Positions 50,666 through 59,158 of a stretch of DNA of 64,000 nt are shown here, piece by piece. Source of the DNA: Pseudomonadota bacterium. GTDB taxonomy: Bacteria; Pseudomonadota; Gammaproteobacteria; Steroidobacterales; Steroidobacteraceae. A program made the translations under genes and the position numbers. Position 1 is the first letter of the stretch. The number at the start of each line of letters is the position of its first letter. Below the pieces are notes generated by a model. That model searched no databases, had not been told where the DNA came from, and saw only the letters and a program-made list of their open reading frames with translations. Location: contig JAFEDT010000011.1 of assembly GCA_018241445.1 (NCBI GenBank), positions 124,001 to 188,000 of the forward strand, read 5' to 3'.

Positions 50666-52057
50666 ATGACCGTCGTGACCCGATTCGCCCCCAGCCCCAC
50701 CGGGCTGCTGCACGTGGGGGGCGTGCGCACCGCGCTGTTCAGCTGGCTGTACGCCCGGCGCATGGGCGGCAAGTTCATCCTGCGGGTGGAGGACACCGAC
50801 CGCGAACGCTCCACGGAGGAGGCGGTGCGGGTGATCCTGGACGGGATGGACTGGCTGGGGCTCGCCGCCGACGAGGGGCCGTACTACCAGACCCGCCGCT
50901 TCGATCGCTACAAGGAAGTGCTCGCCGGCATGCTGGCCGCCGGCACGGCCTACCACTGCTATTGCACCAAACAGGAACTGGACGCCCTGCGCGAGCAGCA
51001 GATCGCCCGCAAGGAGAAGCCGCGCTACACCGGCATCTGCCGCGAGCGGCGCGAGCCGCGCCCGGGAGTGAGCCCGGTGATCCGCTTCCGCAATCCCATC
51101 GAGGGTGCGGTGGTGGTGCATGACCTGGTGCACGGCGACGTCACCTTCCAGAATACGGAACTGGACGACCTGATCATCGCCCGCTCCGACGGCACGCCGA
51201 CCTACAACTTCTGTGTCGTGGTCGACGACATGGACATGGGCGTCACGCATGTCATCCGCGGCGACGATCACCTCAACAACACGCCCCGGCAGATGAACAT
51301 GCTGCAGGCTCTCGGGACTGCGCCGCCGGTGTACGCGCATGTGCCGATGATCCTGGGTCCGGACGGCGCCAAGCTCTCCAAGCGCCACGGCGCGGTCAGT
51401 GTGCTGCAGTACGAGGAAGAGGGGTTCCTGCCGGACGCGCTGCTGAACTACCTGGTGCGGCTGGGCTGGTCGCACGGCGACCAGGAGGTGTTCACCCGGC
51501 AGGAGATGATCGCCGCCTTCGACATCCACGACGTCAACAAGGCCGCCTCGGCCTTCAACCCCGAGAAGCTGCTGTGGCTCAACCAGCAGCACCTGATGCG
51601 CGCCGAGCCGGCGGCCGTCGTGCCTTACCTGCGGGCCCAACTGCGTCGCATCGGCTGCGAAAGCAGTGACCAGGCGCTCCTGGAGGGCGTCATCGTCGCC
51701 CAGCGCGAGCGGGCCAAGACCCTGAAGGAGATGGCGCACAACAGCCGCTTCTTTTTCGTGGACCGCATCGACATCGACCCGAAGGCCGCGGCGAAACATC
51801 TGACGGCGGATGGCCGGGCGGCACTTACGCAGGTGCGCGCTCGGTTGGCGGCGCTGCCGGCCTGGGATGCGCCATCCATCCACTCAGCGCTCAATGCCCT
51901 GGCCGAAGCCGCCGGCACGGGGCTGGGCAAGATCGCCCAGCCGCTGCGGGTGGCCGTCACGGGTACGGCGGTGTCCCCGCCGATCGACCAGACCCTGGCG
52001 CTGCTGGGGCGCGAGCGCGCGCTGGCGCGCCTGGATGCGGTCCTGGCGGTCAGCTGA
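50666..52057 (+). CDS. gltX: Glutamyl-tRNA synthetase
   Basis: Charges tRNA-Glu with glutamate. The 463-aa class I synthetase has RFAPSPTGLLHVGGVRTALF (HIGH-type signature), DTDRERST, and the KMSKS-type motif LSKRHGAVSV (about residue 236). DALLNYLVRLGWSHGD and a C-terminal anticodon-binding domain follow. The open frame before 50666 runs toward the tRNA and is not used. It is followed by tRNA-Ala and tRNA-Glu, a common core arrangement, which marks the chromosome side of the island boundary. Confidence 0.96.
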   Translation: MTVVTRFAPSPTGLLHVGGVRTALFSWLYARRMGGKFILRVEDTDRERSTEEAVRVILDGMDWLGLAADEGPYYQTRRFDRYKEVLAGMLAAGTAYHCYCTKQELDALREQQIARKEKPRYTGICRERREPRPGVSPVIRFRNPIEGAVVVHDLVHGDVTFQNTELDDLIIARSDGTPTYNFCVVVDDMDMGVTHVIRGDDHLNNTPRQMNMLQALGTAPPVYAHVPMILGPDGAKLSKRHGAVSVLQYEEEGFLPDALLNYLVRLGWSHGDQEVFTRQEMIAAFDIHDVNKAASAFNPEKLLWLNQQHLMRAEPAAVVPYLRAQLRRIGCESSDQALLEGVIVAQRERAKTLKEMAHNSRFFFVDRIDIDPKAAAKHLTADGRAALTQVRARLAALPAWDAPSIHSALNALAEAAGTGLGKIAQPLRVAVTGTAVSPPIDQTLALLGRERALARLDAVLAVS

Positions 52058-52132
52058 ACTGGGGGGCCGCGCCGGGGCTCGGCCCTGCTTGACTTCCACC
52101 GGGGGGCTGCGTAGCGTGCGGCCCCTTCGCGT

Positions 52133-52208
<76 letters not shown>

Positions 52209-52215
52209 GATTAAC

Positions 52216-52291
52216 GTCCCCATCGTCTAGAGGCCCAGGACATCGCCCTTTCACGGCGGTAACAGGGGTTCGAATCCCCTTGGGGACGCCA
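52216..52291 (+). tRNA. tRNA-Glu (TTC)
   Basis: 76 nt with acceptor GTCCCCA/TGGGGAC, encoded GCCA end, anticodon loop CTTTCAC (TTC) within CGCC/GGCG, and T loop GGTTCGAAT. It lies seven bases after tRNA-Ala, most likely in one transcript. Confidence 0.96.
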
Positions 52292-52392
52292 TAGAATCAA
52301 GAAGTTACCGGGCCGTGCGGTGACGGCGCAGTTACGACGGGCCTCGCACGAAGCCGCCGCAGTGGATCAGATGCGGCGGCTGGCGCAGTATC

Positions 52393-54399
52393 TCAGAAGC
52401 GATACTCGACACTGAGCCTCGGCTCGATTCCCGCCACGGCGAAGCCATAGGCTTCGTAGTAATGATGGTCGAGCAGATTGTCGATGGCGAGCTGTAGCTG
52501 GAGGCTTTTTGTCGGACGCCACTGCGCATTCACGTCCAGCCGGGAATATCCGCCGAGCATCACGTTGCCGACGGGAATCGAGAAATCGTACACCTTGCCG
52601 GTGGCCAGCCACCCCGCGTAGAGCGACCACTGTTCGGACGCGGCCCAGTTCAGCTCCAGCCCCCCGCGCCATTTGGGGCGCTGCGTCAGCGCAACGCCGC
52701 TATCCCGGACATCGAGCTGCACGTAGCTTGCCTGGCCCTTGAGAGTCAGAGACTGGACGGGCGAGGCGGACAGCGAGAAATCAGCGCCGCGGCCCGTGAC
52801 CATGGAACGGTTCACGAACTTGAACAGCGTGTTGTCGAAGTCGATCAGGTTCACGAAATGATTGTCGAACACGGACAACTCGGCCTTCAGCCGCCGCGCC
52901 ATCAGCCAGCGCGTCAGGCCGAACTCGGTCGTACGGCTGCGCTCGGGCAGCAGCGCGGAATTTCCGACCAGTGCGTTCCCCAGCGCCCACAGGCTCGGCA
53001 GCTTGAACCCCTGGCCCCATTCGAGCCGCACTTCGGTGGTCCCGCCGTCCGGCGTGTAGACGGCGCCGGCTTTTGCGGTGCTGTCAGACTGGGCGCCACT
53101 CGGCGCGTCGCGGCGCAGACTGCCGTTCAGCGTGAGCCCGTTGCCGCCGGCGTACTGCGCCTCGACAAACACACCGGTGTCGTGGCGGCGCAGCAGATAG
53201 CTGTCGGGCAGCGAAAAGCCCGGGAAAATCTCGATGTAGCCGTCGACTGATCCCCGCTCGCGCAGGTAGTCCGCACCGAGGATCGCCTTTACGCCCGGTA
53301 ACAGGTCCAGCGTAGCGTGCGCGGCGGCGTAGTCGCGCGCCAGACTGCTCATTTCGCCACGTCCCGGGATGCCGATATTTCCACCGGGCACAAGCACCGC
53401 CGGGCTGGTGAAGTCGACGTCGTGATGATAGGTGCTGCCCAGCACGTTCAGGGTCAGGAATCCGGTCGGTTGAAACTGCCCCTGCACGTCGAAGCCAGAC
53501 TGCCGCGTCGAGCGCCGATCCCGCGCATTGCTCAGTGCGAAGTCCGGTCCGCCGCTTTGGGCTGGGTAGTCGGTGCCGTGGGTCTTGGCGTAGCGGCCAT
53601 GGAGGGTCAGGTCCCATCCCTCGCCCTGATCCAGACGTACCTTGGCGGAAAAGTTGTCGGCGCCGTAGGTCGCGCCCGGCACCACCGCGCCCTGGTCTGT
53701 GGTCCCGGCCCGCAAAGCAACACCGCCACGCGCCTGTAGCGGCCCTTCTACGGCGAGCGACGTCGCGTAGGACGAGTTGAGGCCACCGGCAAGGGCGGCG
53801 GTTCCCTGCCACTGCTCGCCCCGTTGGCGGGTGATGAAGTTGACGACGCCGCACATCGCGTCGGCGCCATAGACCGCCGACTCGGGGCCGCGAATGACCT
53901 CCACGCGTTCGATCTCCCCGGGCGCTACGCTCGAGACATCGAACGAGCCTCCGCGCGAGTCGTTGGAATCGTTGACCTTGACCCCGTCGACCAGAAACAG
54001 CACGTAGTTCGGCTGGCAGCCGCGCAGGTAGACGGAGACGACGCCCGCGCCGCCGCCGGGCTGCACGATCTGGATGCCCGGGACGTTGCGCAGCAGGTCG
54101 ACGGTGCTGGTCTTGTTCTGCAACTCGATCGCGGCCCTGTCGATGACGGTCACCGAGCTGGGCAGGCTGTCGGGGGACTCCGGAATGCGTGTGCCGGTGA
54201 CCACGACTGCTTCCAGGGGCAGCTCGGAATTCACGCCTGCACCCGTGGCCGACTGGGCGTGGGCAGCGGCCAGAGCCATTGCGCCAACGACTGCCAGCAC
54301 CACCCTGGCAACCCCGATGGTCCCCTTGCCCGCACGGGCGGCCGCGCCGCGCGGGCCTGTGCGGGCCGAATGATCGAGACTCGCTGACTGCAGACTCAT
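52393..54399 (-). CDS. BtuB-like TonB-dependent receptor
   Basis: Outer-membrane receptor of the BtuB (cobalamin) group. The 668-aa protein has a long signal region ending ALAAAHAQS, the TonB-box-like LEAVVVTGTRIPE, and a plug with LPSSVTVIDRAAIE, VYLRGCQPNYVLFLVDGVKVND and IERVEVIRGPESAVYGADAMCGVVNFIT. This plug pattern is the BtuB type. The barrel ends with LSVEYRF. Its start overlaps the stop of the YdjY-domain gene by four bases. No cobalamin riboswitch was found upstream. B12 is therefore the most likely but unproven ligand. Confidence 0.85.
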   Translation of the reverse strand: MSLQSASLDHSARTGPRGAAARAGKGTIGVARVVLAVVGAMALAAAHAQSATGAGVNSELPLEAVVVTGTRIPESPDSLPSSVTVIDRAAIELQNKTSTVDLLRNVPGIQIVQPGGGAGVVSVYLRGCQPNYVLFLVDGVKVNDSNDSRGGSFDVSSVAPGEIERVEVIRGPESAVYGADAMCGVVNFITRQRGEQWQGTAALAGGLNSSYATSLAVEGPLQARGGVALRAGTTDQGAVVPGATYGADNFSAKVRLDQGEGWDLTLHGRYAKTHGTDYPAQSGGPDFALSNARDRRSTRQSGFDVQGQFQPTGFLTLNVLGSTYHHDVDFTSPAVLVPGGNIGIPGRGEMSSLARDYAAAHATLDLLPGVKAILGADYLRERGSVDGYIEIFPGFSLPDSYLLRRHDTGVFVEAQYAGGNGLTLNGSLRRDAPSGAQSDSTAKAGAVYTPDGGTTEVRLEWGQGFKLPSLWALGNALVGNSALLPERSRTTEFGLTRWLMARRLKAELSVFDNHFVNLIDFDNTLFKFVNRSMVTGRGADFSLSASPVQSLTLKGQASYVQLDVRDSGVALTQRPKWRGGLELNWAASEQWSLYAGWLATGKVYDFSIPVGNVMLGGYSRLDVNAQWRPTKSLQLQLAIDNLLDHHYYEAYGFAVAGIEPRLSVEYRF

Positions 54400-55286
54400 C
54401 GTGTTGCTCCTGAAAACATTGAAGGGGATACGGTCGAAGCTGTCGGTGAACCGGCGGGCGCGGCCGGCGCGCCCGGTCCGGCTGGTGCGGCTGGCGAGGC
54501 GGGTGGGGCGGGTGGGGCGGGTGGGGCGGACTTGACCAGGCGGCCGGTCGCAGTGACGACGATTTCCACCGGCGTGCCGACGGGCGGCAGGCGCGCGCTG
54601 TTGCCGCGGACCGAGCCGTAGGCACCGATGCCCAGACCCAGCCGATGGTCGATCAGGCAGCCAGGATCATGCACGAATCCAATGAGCGTACCGCCAGAGT
54701 CAGCGGCGAAACGTCCATCCGGTGGATTGATGAACGATCCCAGGTATACCCAGACTGCCGGTGCGATCGTCTTGCGCTGCTCGTCTGACAGCAGTGCCTC
54801 GTCAGCGGAGATCTCGTTATTGCCCCAGCGGATTCGGATGGTCGCGGTCTGACCACCCGGCAGATTGCGATCGAACTGGAACGCCAGGTGCGAGCTGAGC
54901 TCTGCATTGAAACCAAGCAGGATGAGCGCCAGGTTGAGCTCGGTGCCGCTGGCGTCGGCTTCGAGCAACGTCTCGTAGGCTTTCAGCCCGCCTTTCGTTA
55001 CCGCAAGATACTCGAGGGGCGCCTCCCCGAGATGCGCCACGTGAGCAGGAATGACCAGGCGATGGACAGTCTTGTCGAGGACGATGGCGCCGATCTGGTA
55101 GCGGTTTTTCCCCAATGACCTGAGCGTCGGGCCCGCGGGCCCGGCGCCTGTCGCAGCAGGCGCGGCGTGGGCAGCGATGCTGAATGTTATGCAGCCAGAG
55201 GCGATCGACGCCAGGGTCGCGGCCCGAAGGGCTACCAGCAGTGAGGCGACAGTCGGTGCCCGGTGTCGCGCAGGACAAAGTTGCAT
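54396..55286 (-). CDS. Secreted YdjY-domain protein with Pro/Ala tail
   Basis: A 296-aa exported protein. An N-terminal signal-like stretch (ASGCITFSIAAHA) precedes a YdjY-type domain: RYQIGAIVLDKTVHRLVIPA, LEYLAVTKGGLKAYETLLEADASGTELNLALILLG. A low-complexity APP/APA-rich segment of about 30 residues follows, then a short end. ATG 55286 was chosen; the frame is open to 55403. It is translationally coupled to the BtuB-like gene. YdjY domains are of unknown function and are often found in secreted proteins with iron-sulfur or toroid partners. Confidence 0.72.
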   Translation of the reverse strand: MQLCPARHRAPTVASLLVALRAATLASIASGCITFSIAAHAAPAATGAGPAGPTLRSLGKNRYQIGAIVLDKTVHRLVIPAHVAHLGEAPLEYLAVTKGGLKAYETLLEADASGTELNLALILLGFNAELSSHLAFQFDRNLPGGQTATIRIRWGNNEISADEALLSDEQRKTIAPAVWVYLGSFINPPDGRFAADSGGTLIGFVHDPGCLIDHRLGLGIGAYGSVRGNSARLPPVGTPVEIVVTATGRLVKSAPPAPPAPPASPAAPAGPGAPAAPAGSPTASTVSPSMFSGATR

Positions 55287-55511
55287 GCAGGCTTCAGCCT
55301 CGCTTTGTCCCTCCTTGATTGAAGCGCCCCGGCCCGCGCCAGGTGACACCCCGACCGTGTTGTTGTAGGGCGAGCGCTCCAGCATCCCCCCGGTGCCGGG
55401 CACTCGCCGCGGATTTCGTATTCTTGTTTTGCTTTTTTCTTGTCTGTTTCTCAGTTCCGGGAGTTATCCGCACTCCTTATGCCGTGTCAGCATATCACGG
55501 CGGCCCGAAGG

Positions 55512-56231
55512 TCAACGGCCCGGGACTCGGGACGGGCTCACGTAGATACGGCGCGGCCCGTCGGGAGTGTCGACTCCGAGGACGGCGACGCCATTCCGCA
55601 GCGCCCCCTGCAGGCTGGCCACCGCCTGCCCGGCGGACGTGACGGGCGTGTCGTTGACGGACAACAGCCGTGAGTTATCGGGAAGGCCGAACATCGGACT
55701 AACCTGTTCGGCGACGAAACGCCCGGCATCGGTATGAGAGGGCGCTGCGGGAACCCCGTTGACGAGCAGCAGGTTCAACGTCGCGGGCGGGACCAGGCGT
55801 GTCTCCGCGGGCGGCACGACATTGTCGTCGGGCATGCGCGGATGTCCGTGCGTGCCGCGCGATATCGTCGGCAGGCCAGCCGCAGCCGAGTGCAGTGAAG
55901 CCCGTGCGCTGGGGTCGCCGGGGGCGCCTGCGAGCGCCAGGTCGACTGAGTGATCGGGAAATGAAAGACGTACGTGCCGGGCCGAGATCTCGGTGACCTT
56001 GCCGCCGTCAACGGTGGAACCCATGCGCACCAGCACCTGGCCGCCCTGGGGCATCTCGATGAGGCCCATCGCGCCACCGCCGACCGCTATTACACCGGCC
56101 AGGCGATATCCGGATGTCGTTGATACCGCGGCGGTCCCTGCCGGCGCAGCCGTGCAACAAACAAAGGCGGCGACAGCTGCCGCCGTCACCGCCCGAAGAT
56201 CTGCCGCACTACGCCGCGGCCACAGCCTCAT
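55512..56231 (-). CDS. GspC-like protein (type II secretion HR + PDZ layout)
   Basis: A 239-aa protein with a single hydrophobic segment near the N-terminus (about 15-35). A homology-region domain follows (GYRLAGVIAVGGGAMGLIEM, VRMGSTVDGGKVTEISARHV), and a C-terminal PDZ-like domain (MFGLPDNSRLLSVNDTPVTSAGQAV) after a linker. This is the order found in GspC of type II secretion. No other gsp genes are in the window, so it may be a stand-alone homologue serving the neighbouring secreted proteins. It is 16 bases after the PEP-CTERM gene. The alternative start is 56336. Confidence 0.72.
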   Translation of the reverse strand: MRLWPRRSAADLRAVTAAAVAAFVCCTAAPAGTAAVSTTSGYRLAGVIAVGGGAMGLIEMPQGGQVLVRMGSTVDGGKVTEISARHVRLSFPDHSVDLALAGAPGDPSARASLHSAAAGLPTISRGTHGHPRMPDDNVVPPAETRLVPPATLNLLLVNGVPAAPSHTDAGRFVAEQVSPMFGLPDNSRLLSVNDTPVTSAGQAVASLQGALRNGVAVLGVDTPDGPRRIYVSPSRVPGR

Positions 56232-56247
56232 AGCCTGCCCCGGGGGA

Positions 56248-56883
56248 TCAGGCCTGGCTGCGCCGCCTGCGCAAACCAAACACAGCCCCCAGCAAGCCGA
56301 GAGCCATGAGCGCGAGCGTCGAGGGCTCCGGCACACTCACCGATCCGAACTTCAGCAGGACAGGGAACGGGCAACTGTCTGTTGCAGCGATTCCGTTGCA
56401 GACGGGATCGAGCAGTCCGGTCACCTGGAACTGCGGATTGCCGAAATCAAACCCGAGAGCCGAGGTGCCGCTCGACAGCAGCGGCGTGGCCGTGAAAGAG
56501 GCCAGCAGCACGGAGTCGCCCTGATTCGCGACCAGCGTCGCGTCGCTCGCGAACGAACCCATGGCCAGCTCCAGCACCCCGGTTCCCAGGTTCGAGAACG
56601 TCAGCGCGTCGCAACCCGGGGAGCAGGTCGCGTCGGTAAATGGCGCAGTGGGCTGCGAGATGCCGCCCAGTGACAGGGCGGTGTTGTCGAAGGAGATGAA
56701 CAGATCGTAGCCCGAGACGGCCTGGCTGGCCGCCGTCAGCCCGGAGACGGTCACGTTCTCGACGACCGGCCCGCCGGCCAGGTTGATCGTTGGCTGTGAG
56801 AAGTCAATCGAGATCGCCCCCGCCTCGGTCGTGAACGCGGCCGCGGCGATCATCGCGGCCAACATCTTGTACTTCATTTGCAT
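56248..56883 (-). CDS. PEP-CTERM protein with cohesin-like domain
   Basis: An exported surface protein. The 211-aa sequence has a signal peptide (MLAAMIAAAAFTTEAGA) and a cohesin-like beta domain (SIDFSQPTINLAGGPVVENVTVSG, GYDLFISFDNTALSLGG, VLLASFTATPLL). A textbook PEP-CTERM tail closes it: VPEPST, membrane span, then RRRR. PEP-CTERM proteins are processed by exosortase. The neighbouring gene encodes a dockerin-like tail, so the two may bind. A strong hairpin separates the two genes. Confidence 0.85.
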   Translation of the reverse strand: MQMKYKMLAAMIAAAAFTTEAGAISIDFSQPTINLAGGPVVENVTVSGLTAASQAVSGYDLFISFDNTALSLGGISQPTAPFTDATCSPGCDALTFSNLGTGVLELAMGSFASDATLVANQGDSVLLASFTATPLLSSGTSALGFDFGNPQFQVTGLLDPVCNGIAATDSCPFPVLLKFGSVSVPEPSTLALMALGLLGAVFGLRRRRSQA

Positions 56884-56937
56884 GGCAGTTTACCTGTTTA
56901 ACGTGATATTCCGTGTTCGTTCGGTTGATTCCGCATC

Positions 56938-56960
56938 GCGGCCGGGTCTGACCCGGCCGC
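56938..56960 (-). terminator. Strong GC hairpin between dockerin and PEP-CTERM genes
   Basis: GCGGCCGGGT (56938-56947), loop CTG, ACCCGGCCGC (56951-56960): a perfect 10-bp stem 13 bases after the stop of the dockerin-tailed gene. It lacks a T-run, so it may weaken rather than end transcription, setting a ratio between the two products. Confidence 0.5.
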
Positions 56961-56972
56961 GGTGGCGGCCGC

Positions 56973-58901
56973 TCAGTTGGCGCAATTCGTCTTGGTGCAC
57001 CTCAACGAGCACGCGCGCACGTCCTGGGCCGTGATGATGCCGGCACGCATTGGGTCGGCCGCCGCCGGGGCGGGACCCGCCGGCTGCACCTTCTGCCCGA
57101 GCATGTGCATGATCGCGGTGATGTCGTACTGACTTACCTCACCGTCCGGGGACCCGTTCGGGCCCGAGACGTCGCACATCAGGATCGCGGCCTTGGTAAA
57201 AGTGACCTGGACCTGGGCCTGGGCATTCTGCGAGCCCGCCGAGCAGGTGACGGTGTAGGTATACGTCCCGGCCACCGTCTCTTTGACGGGCAACATGCCA
57301 CTGGCCGCAAGAGCGTTGCCCGTCCAGCCATCCCCCGCCGTGCCACCCGTAGCCGCACAGGAATTGGCATTCTGCGAGCCCCAGGTCAGGTGCACCGTCG
57401 TCCCTACCGTGGTGTTTGCGATGTCCGTGGTCAGCGTGGCGGTTGGCAGCACCACCCCGGTCGCCCGCTGCAGGACCAGCAGACCGTAGGACTGCGTGTC
57501 CCACCTGGCCCACCCTTGTCCGGAGGGGTTCGTGGCACCGCCGGCCTGAGCAGCCGCGCTGCAGAAGAAGCTGCCATCGGCGCACTGGTACGACAGGATC
57601 GAGTAGGCAAAGTCGAAGTACTGGGTCTGGCTCTCGGCCGAGTAGAACCCGGCGCCCCCGGCGCCAAAGATGGGCACTCGCTGTACCGTTGCCGGGTCGC
57701 GGTGCAGCTGGCGATCGGTACAGGCCGGGGCACTGGCCGGAGCGAGGGTTCCGTAGCTCGTTATTCCGAGATTCCCGGCGCTGGGCGCGATGCCCTGCTG
57801 GGCGATGAACTCCATGCCCTTGAAGGAGCTCCACAGGTAGTAGAAGTACGTGTAGGGCCAGCTGTTGTAAAGATTCCCGGCGCCGTTGACCCCGCCAATA
57901 TCCGTGTACCGGTAATGGTCGTAGACCCAGCGCATGTAGCCCTGCACCATCGGGGTGTTGACGTTGCCTCCCCCCAGGAGCTGCACGAACGCACCGGAAG
58001 CGGTCTGCTGCAGGCTGGGCGGGTAGTTCTCGCTCGGGGAGTGATAGCCGTGACCGTAGGCGTTGGGGTCGCCGGGCACCCCGTTTATTCCCCCATTGGG
58101 GGTCGTCTTGTAGCCCGGATCGCAACCGGGATCCTGTGAGCCCTGCGCCGCATCGGTTGCATACACATGGGCGGCAGCAGCCAAGGCAGCCGCCATCTTG
58201 GGCAGGCGAGCCCCGGGATCGCCGAATGTCGGATTATTATACACCGCCTGGGCCGCAGACAGGCCCAGCGCAGCATACTGGGTGGTCGAGGAGTCGGTGC
58301 AGCCGCCGTTGGTGTAGCACCAATACCCGACGTTGGTATCGTTTGGGAATCCGTTCGCGACGGTGCGCTGGTTGGCGAGTGTGTTGTCCACCATGTTGTT
58401 GATGGCGTCCACCAGGGAATGAGGCAGCCCCTGCAACTCGACCGGCGTCGAGGGGTACGCGCTGCAGGGGGTACGGGGATTGGGCGCTGGGCCGCAGGAA
58501 TCCGGTCCGCCCGTCAGGGTGTACAGGCTGAGAGCCGACAGGAACCCGCCATCCACGTACGCATAAAACGGACCGGCCGCAGCGTAGCCGCTGGACAGCA
58601 GGTACGCGACGGAACGCCTCAGTCGCGCCTGGTCCGCGGCCGATGCGCCGTTATAGCCCTGCGGAGGATCACTGGGGTTGCCACTGGCGCGTTTTTCCAG
58701 CAGCGCCAGTGTAGTCAGGCCCGCCGCATTTCCCGCGGAGCTGGGGTTCTGGAAGGCATTGTTGGTGTCGAGATAATTCAGACCGTTGGTGATCGCGGTC
58801 CCCACGTCCGTCTGAAACGGTGTAACTGCGGCTTGTGCTGTGACGAATGCGAGCGAACCCGCCGCCGCCAACAGAGCCAAGCACTTGAATTTCCTGAGCA
58901 T
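56973..58901 (-). CDS. Secreted alpha/alpha-toroid protein (squalene-cyclase/prenyltransferase-like fold) with Ig-like and dockerin-like domains
   Basis: A 642-aa exported protein: signal peptide (LALLAAAGSLAFVTAQAA), then helical toroid repeats (about 25-450; GLNYLDTN, AGLTTLALLEKRASG, YAALGLSAAQAVY, GFLSALSLYTL). An Ig-like domain with TVGTTVHLTWGSQNANSC and TYTVTCSAG follows, then a C-terminal dockerin-like pair: CDVSGPNGSPDGEVSQYDITAIM (Ca-loop) and a second, decayed loop ADPMRAGIITAQDVRACSLRC. ATG 58901 has GGAGGGG at ideal spacing. The cyclase DXDD-type acid is not evident, so a binding role is likely. A sigma-54 promoter precedes it. Confidence 0.78.
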   Translation of the reverse strand: MLRKFKCLALLAAAGSLAFVTAQAAVTPFQTDVGTAITNGLNYLDTNNAFQNPSSAGNAAGLTTLALLEKRASGNPSDPPQGYNGASAADQARLRRSVAYLLSSGYAAAGPFYAYVDGGFLSALSLYTLTGGPDSCGPAPNPRTPCSAYPSTPVELQGLPHSLVDAINNMVDNTLANQRTVANGFPNDTNVGYWCYTNGGCTDSSTTQYAALGLSAAQAVYNNPTFGDPGARLPKMAAALAAAAHVYATDAAQGSQDPGCDPGYKTTPNGGINGVPGDPNAYGHGYHSPSENYPPSLQQTASGAFVQLLGGGNVNTPMVQGYMRWVYDHYRYTDIGGVNGAGNLYNSWPYTYFYYLWSSFKGMEFIAQQGIAPSAGNLGITSYGTLAPASAPACTDRQLHRDPATVQRVPIFGAGGAGFYSAESQTQYFDFAYSILSYQCADGSFFCSAAAQAGGATNPSGQGWARWDTQSYGLLVLQRATGVVLPTATLTTDIANTTVGTTVHLTWGSQNANSCAATGGTAGDGWTGNALAASGMLPVKETVAGTYTYTVTCSAGSQNAQAQVQVTFTKAAILMCDVSGPNGSPDGEVSQYDITAIMHMLGQKVQPAGPAPAAADPMRAGIITAQDVRACSLRCTKTNCAN

Positions 58902-59014
58902 CGCAATCCCCTCCTTCAATCCAGACTCTTATTGCTGCCTGACTCGCTGCCCACGACTCCCCCCGGAGTCGTGCCCGAGTCCTCGCGCTTATCGCGCACT
59001 CTGTCAGAGAGGCT

Positions 59015-59030
59015 GCAAGAACCGTACCTT
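59015..59030 (-). promoter_or_regulatory. Sigma-54 promoter of the toroid/dockerin gene
   Basis: Read on the minus strand: AGGTAC-GGTTC-TTGCA, with GG and GC separated by 10 bases as required (-24/-12). It lies 114 bases before the start at 58901. The consensus is TGGCAC-N5-TTGCA. Confidence 0.7.
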
Positions 59031-59158
59031 GTGTCAGATGTGCGGGTAACAGGTTGATAATCTTCAACTCTTCTCCTCGCACCGCTGGGTGCCGCGAGCG
59101 GCAGTGTAAAGACCGGCGACACCTGCCGCGGTGCAGGCAAACGAGTTAGGCTCGTGCG

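Noticed and set aside
50618..51883. 421-aa minus-strand open frame under gltX
   Set aside because: gltX is certain from its signatures; the antisense frame is a composition effect.
55287..55510. Cobalamin riboswitch upstream of the YdjY-BtuB operon
   Set aside because: No GCCACTG element or B12 box was found on the minus strand; a short AGGCT/AGCCT inverted repeat is not enough.
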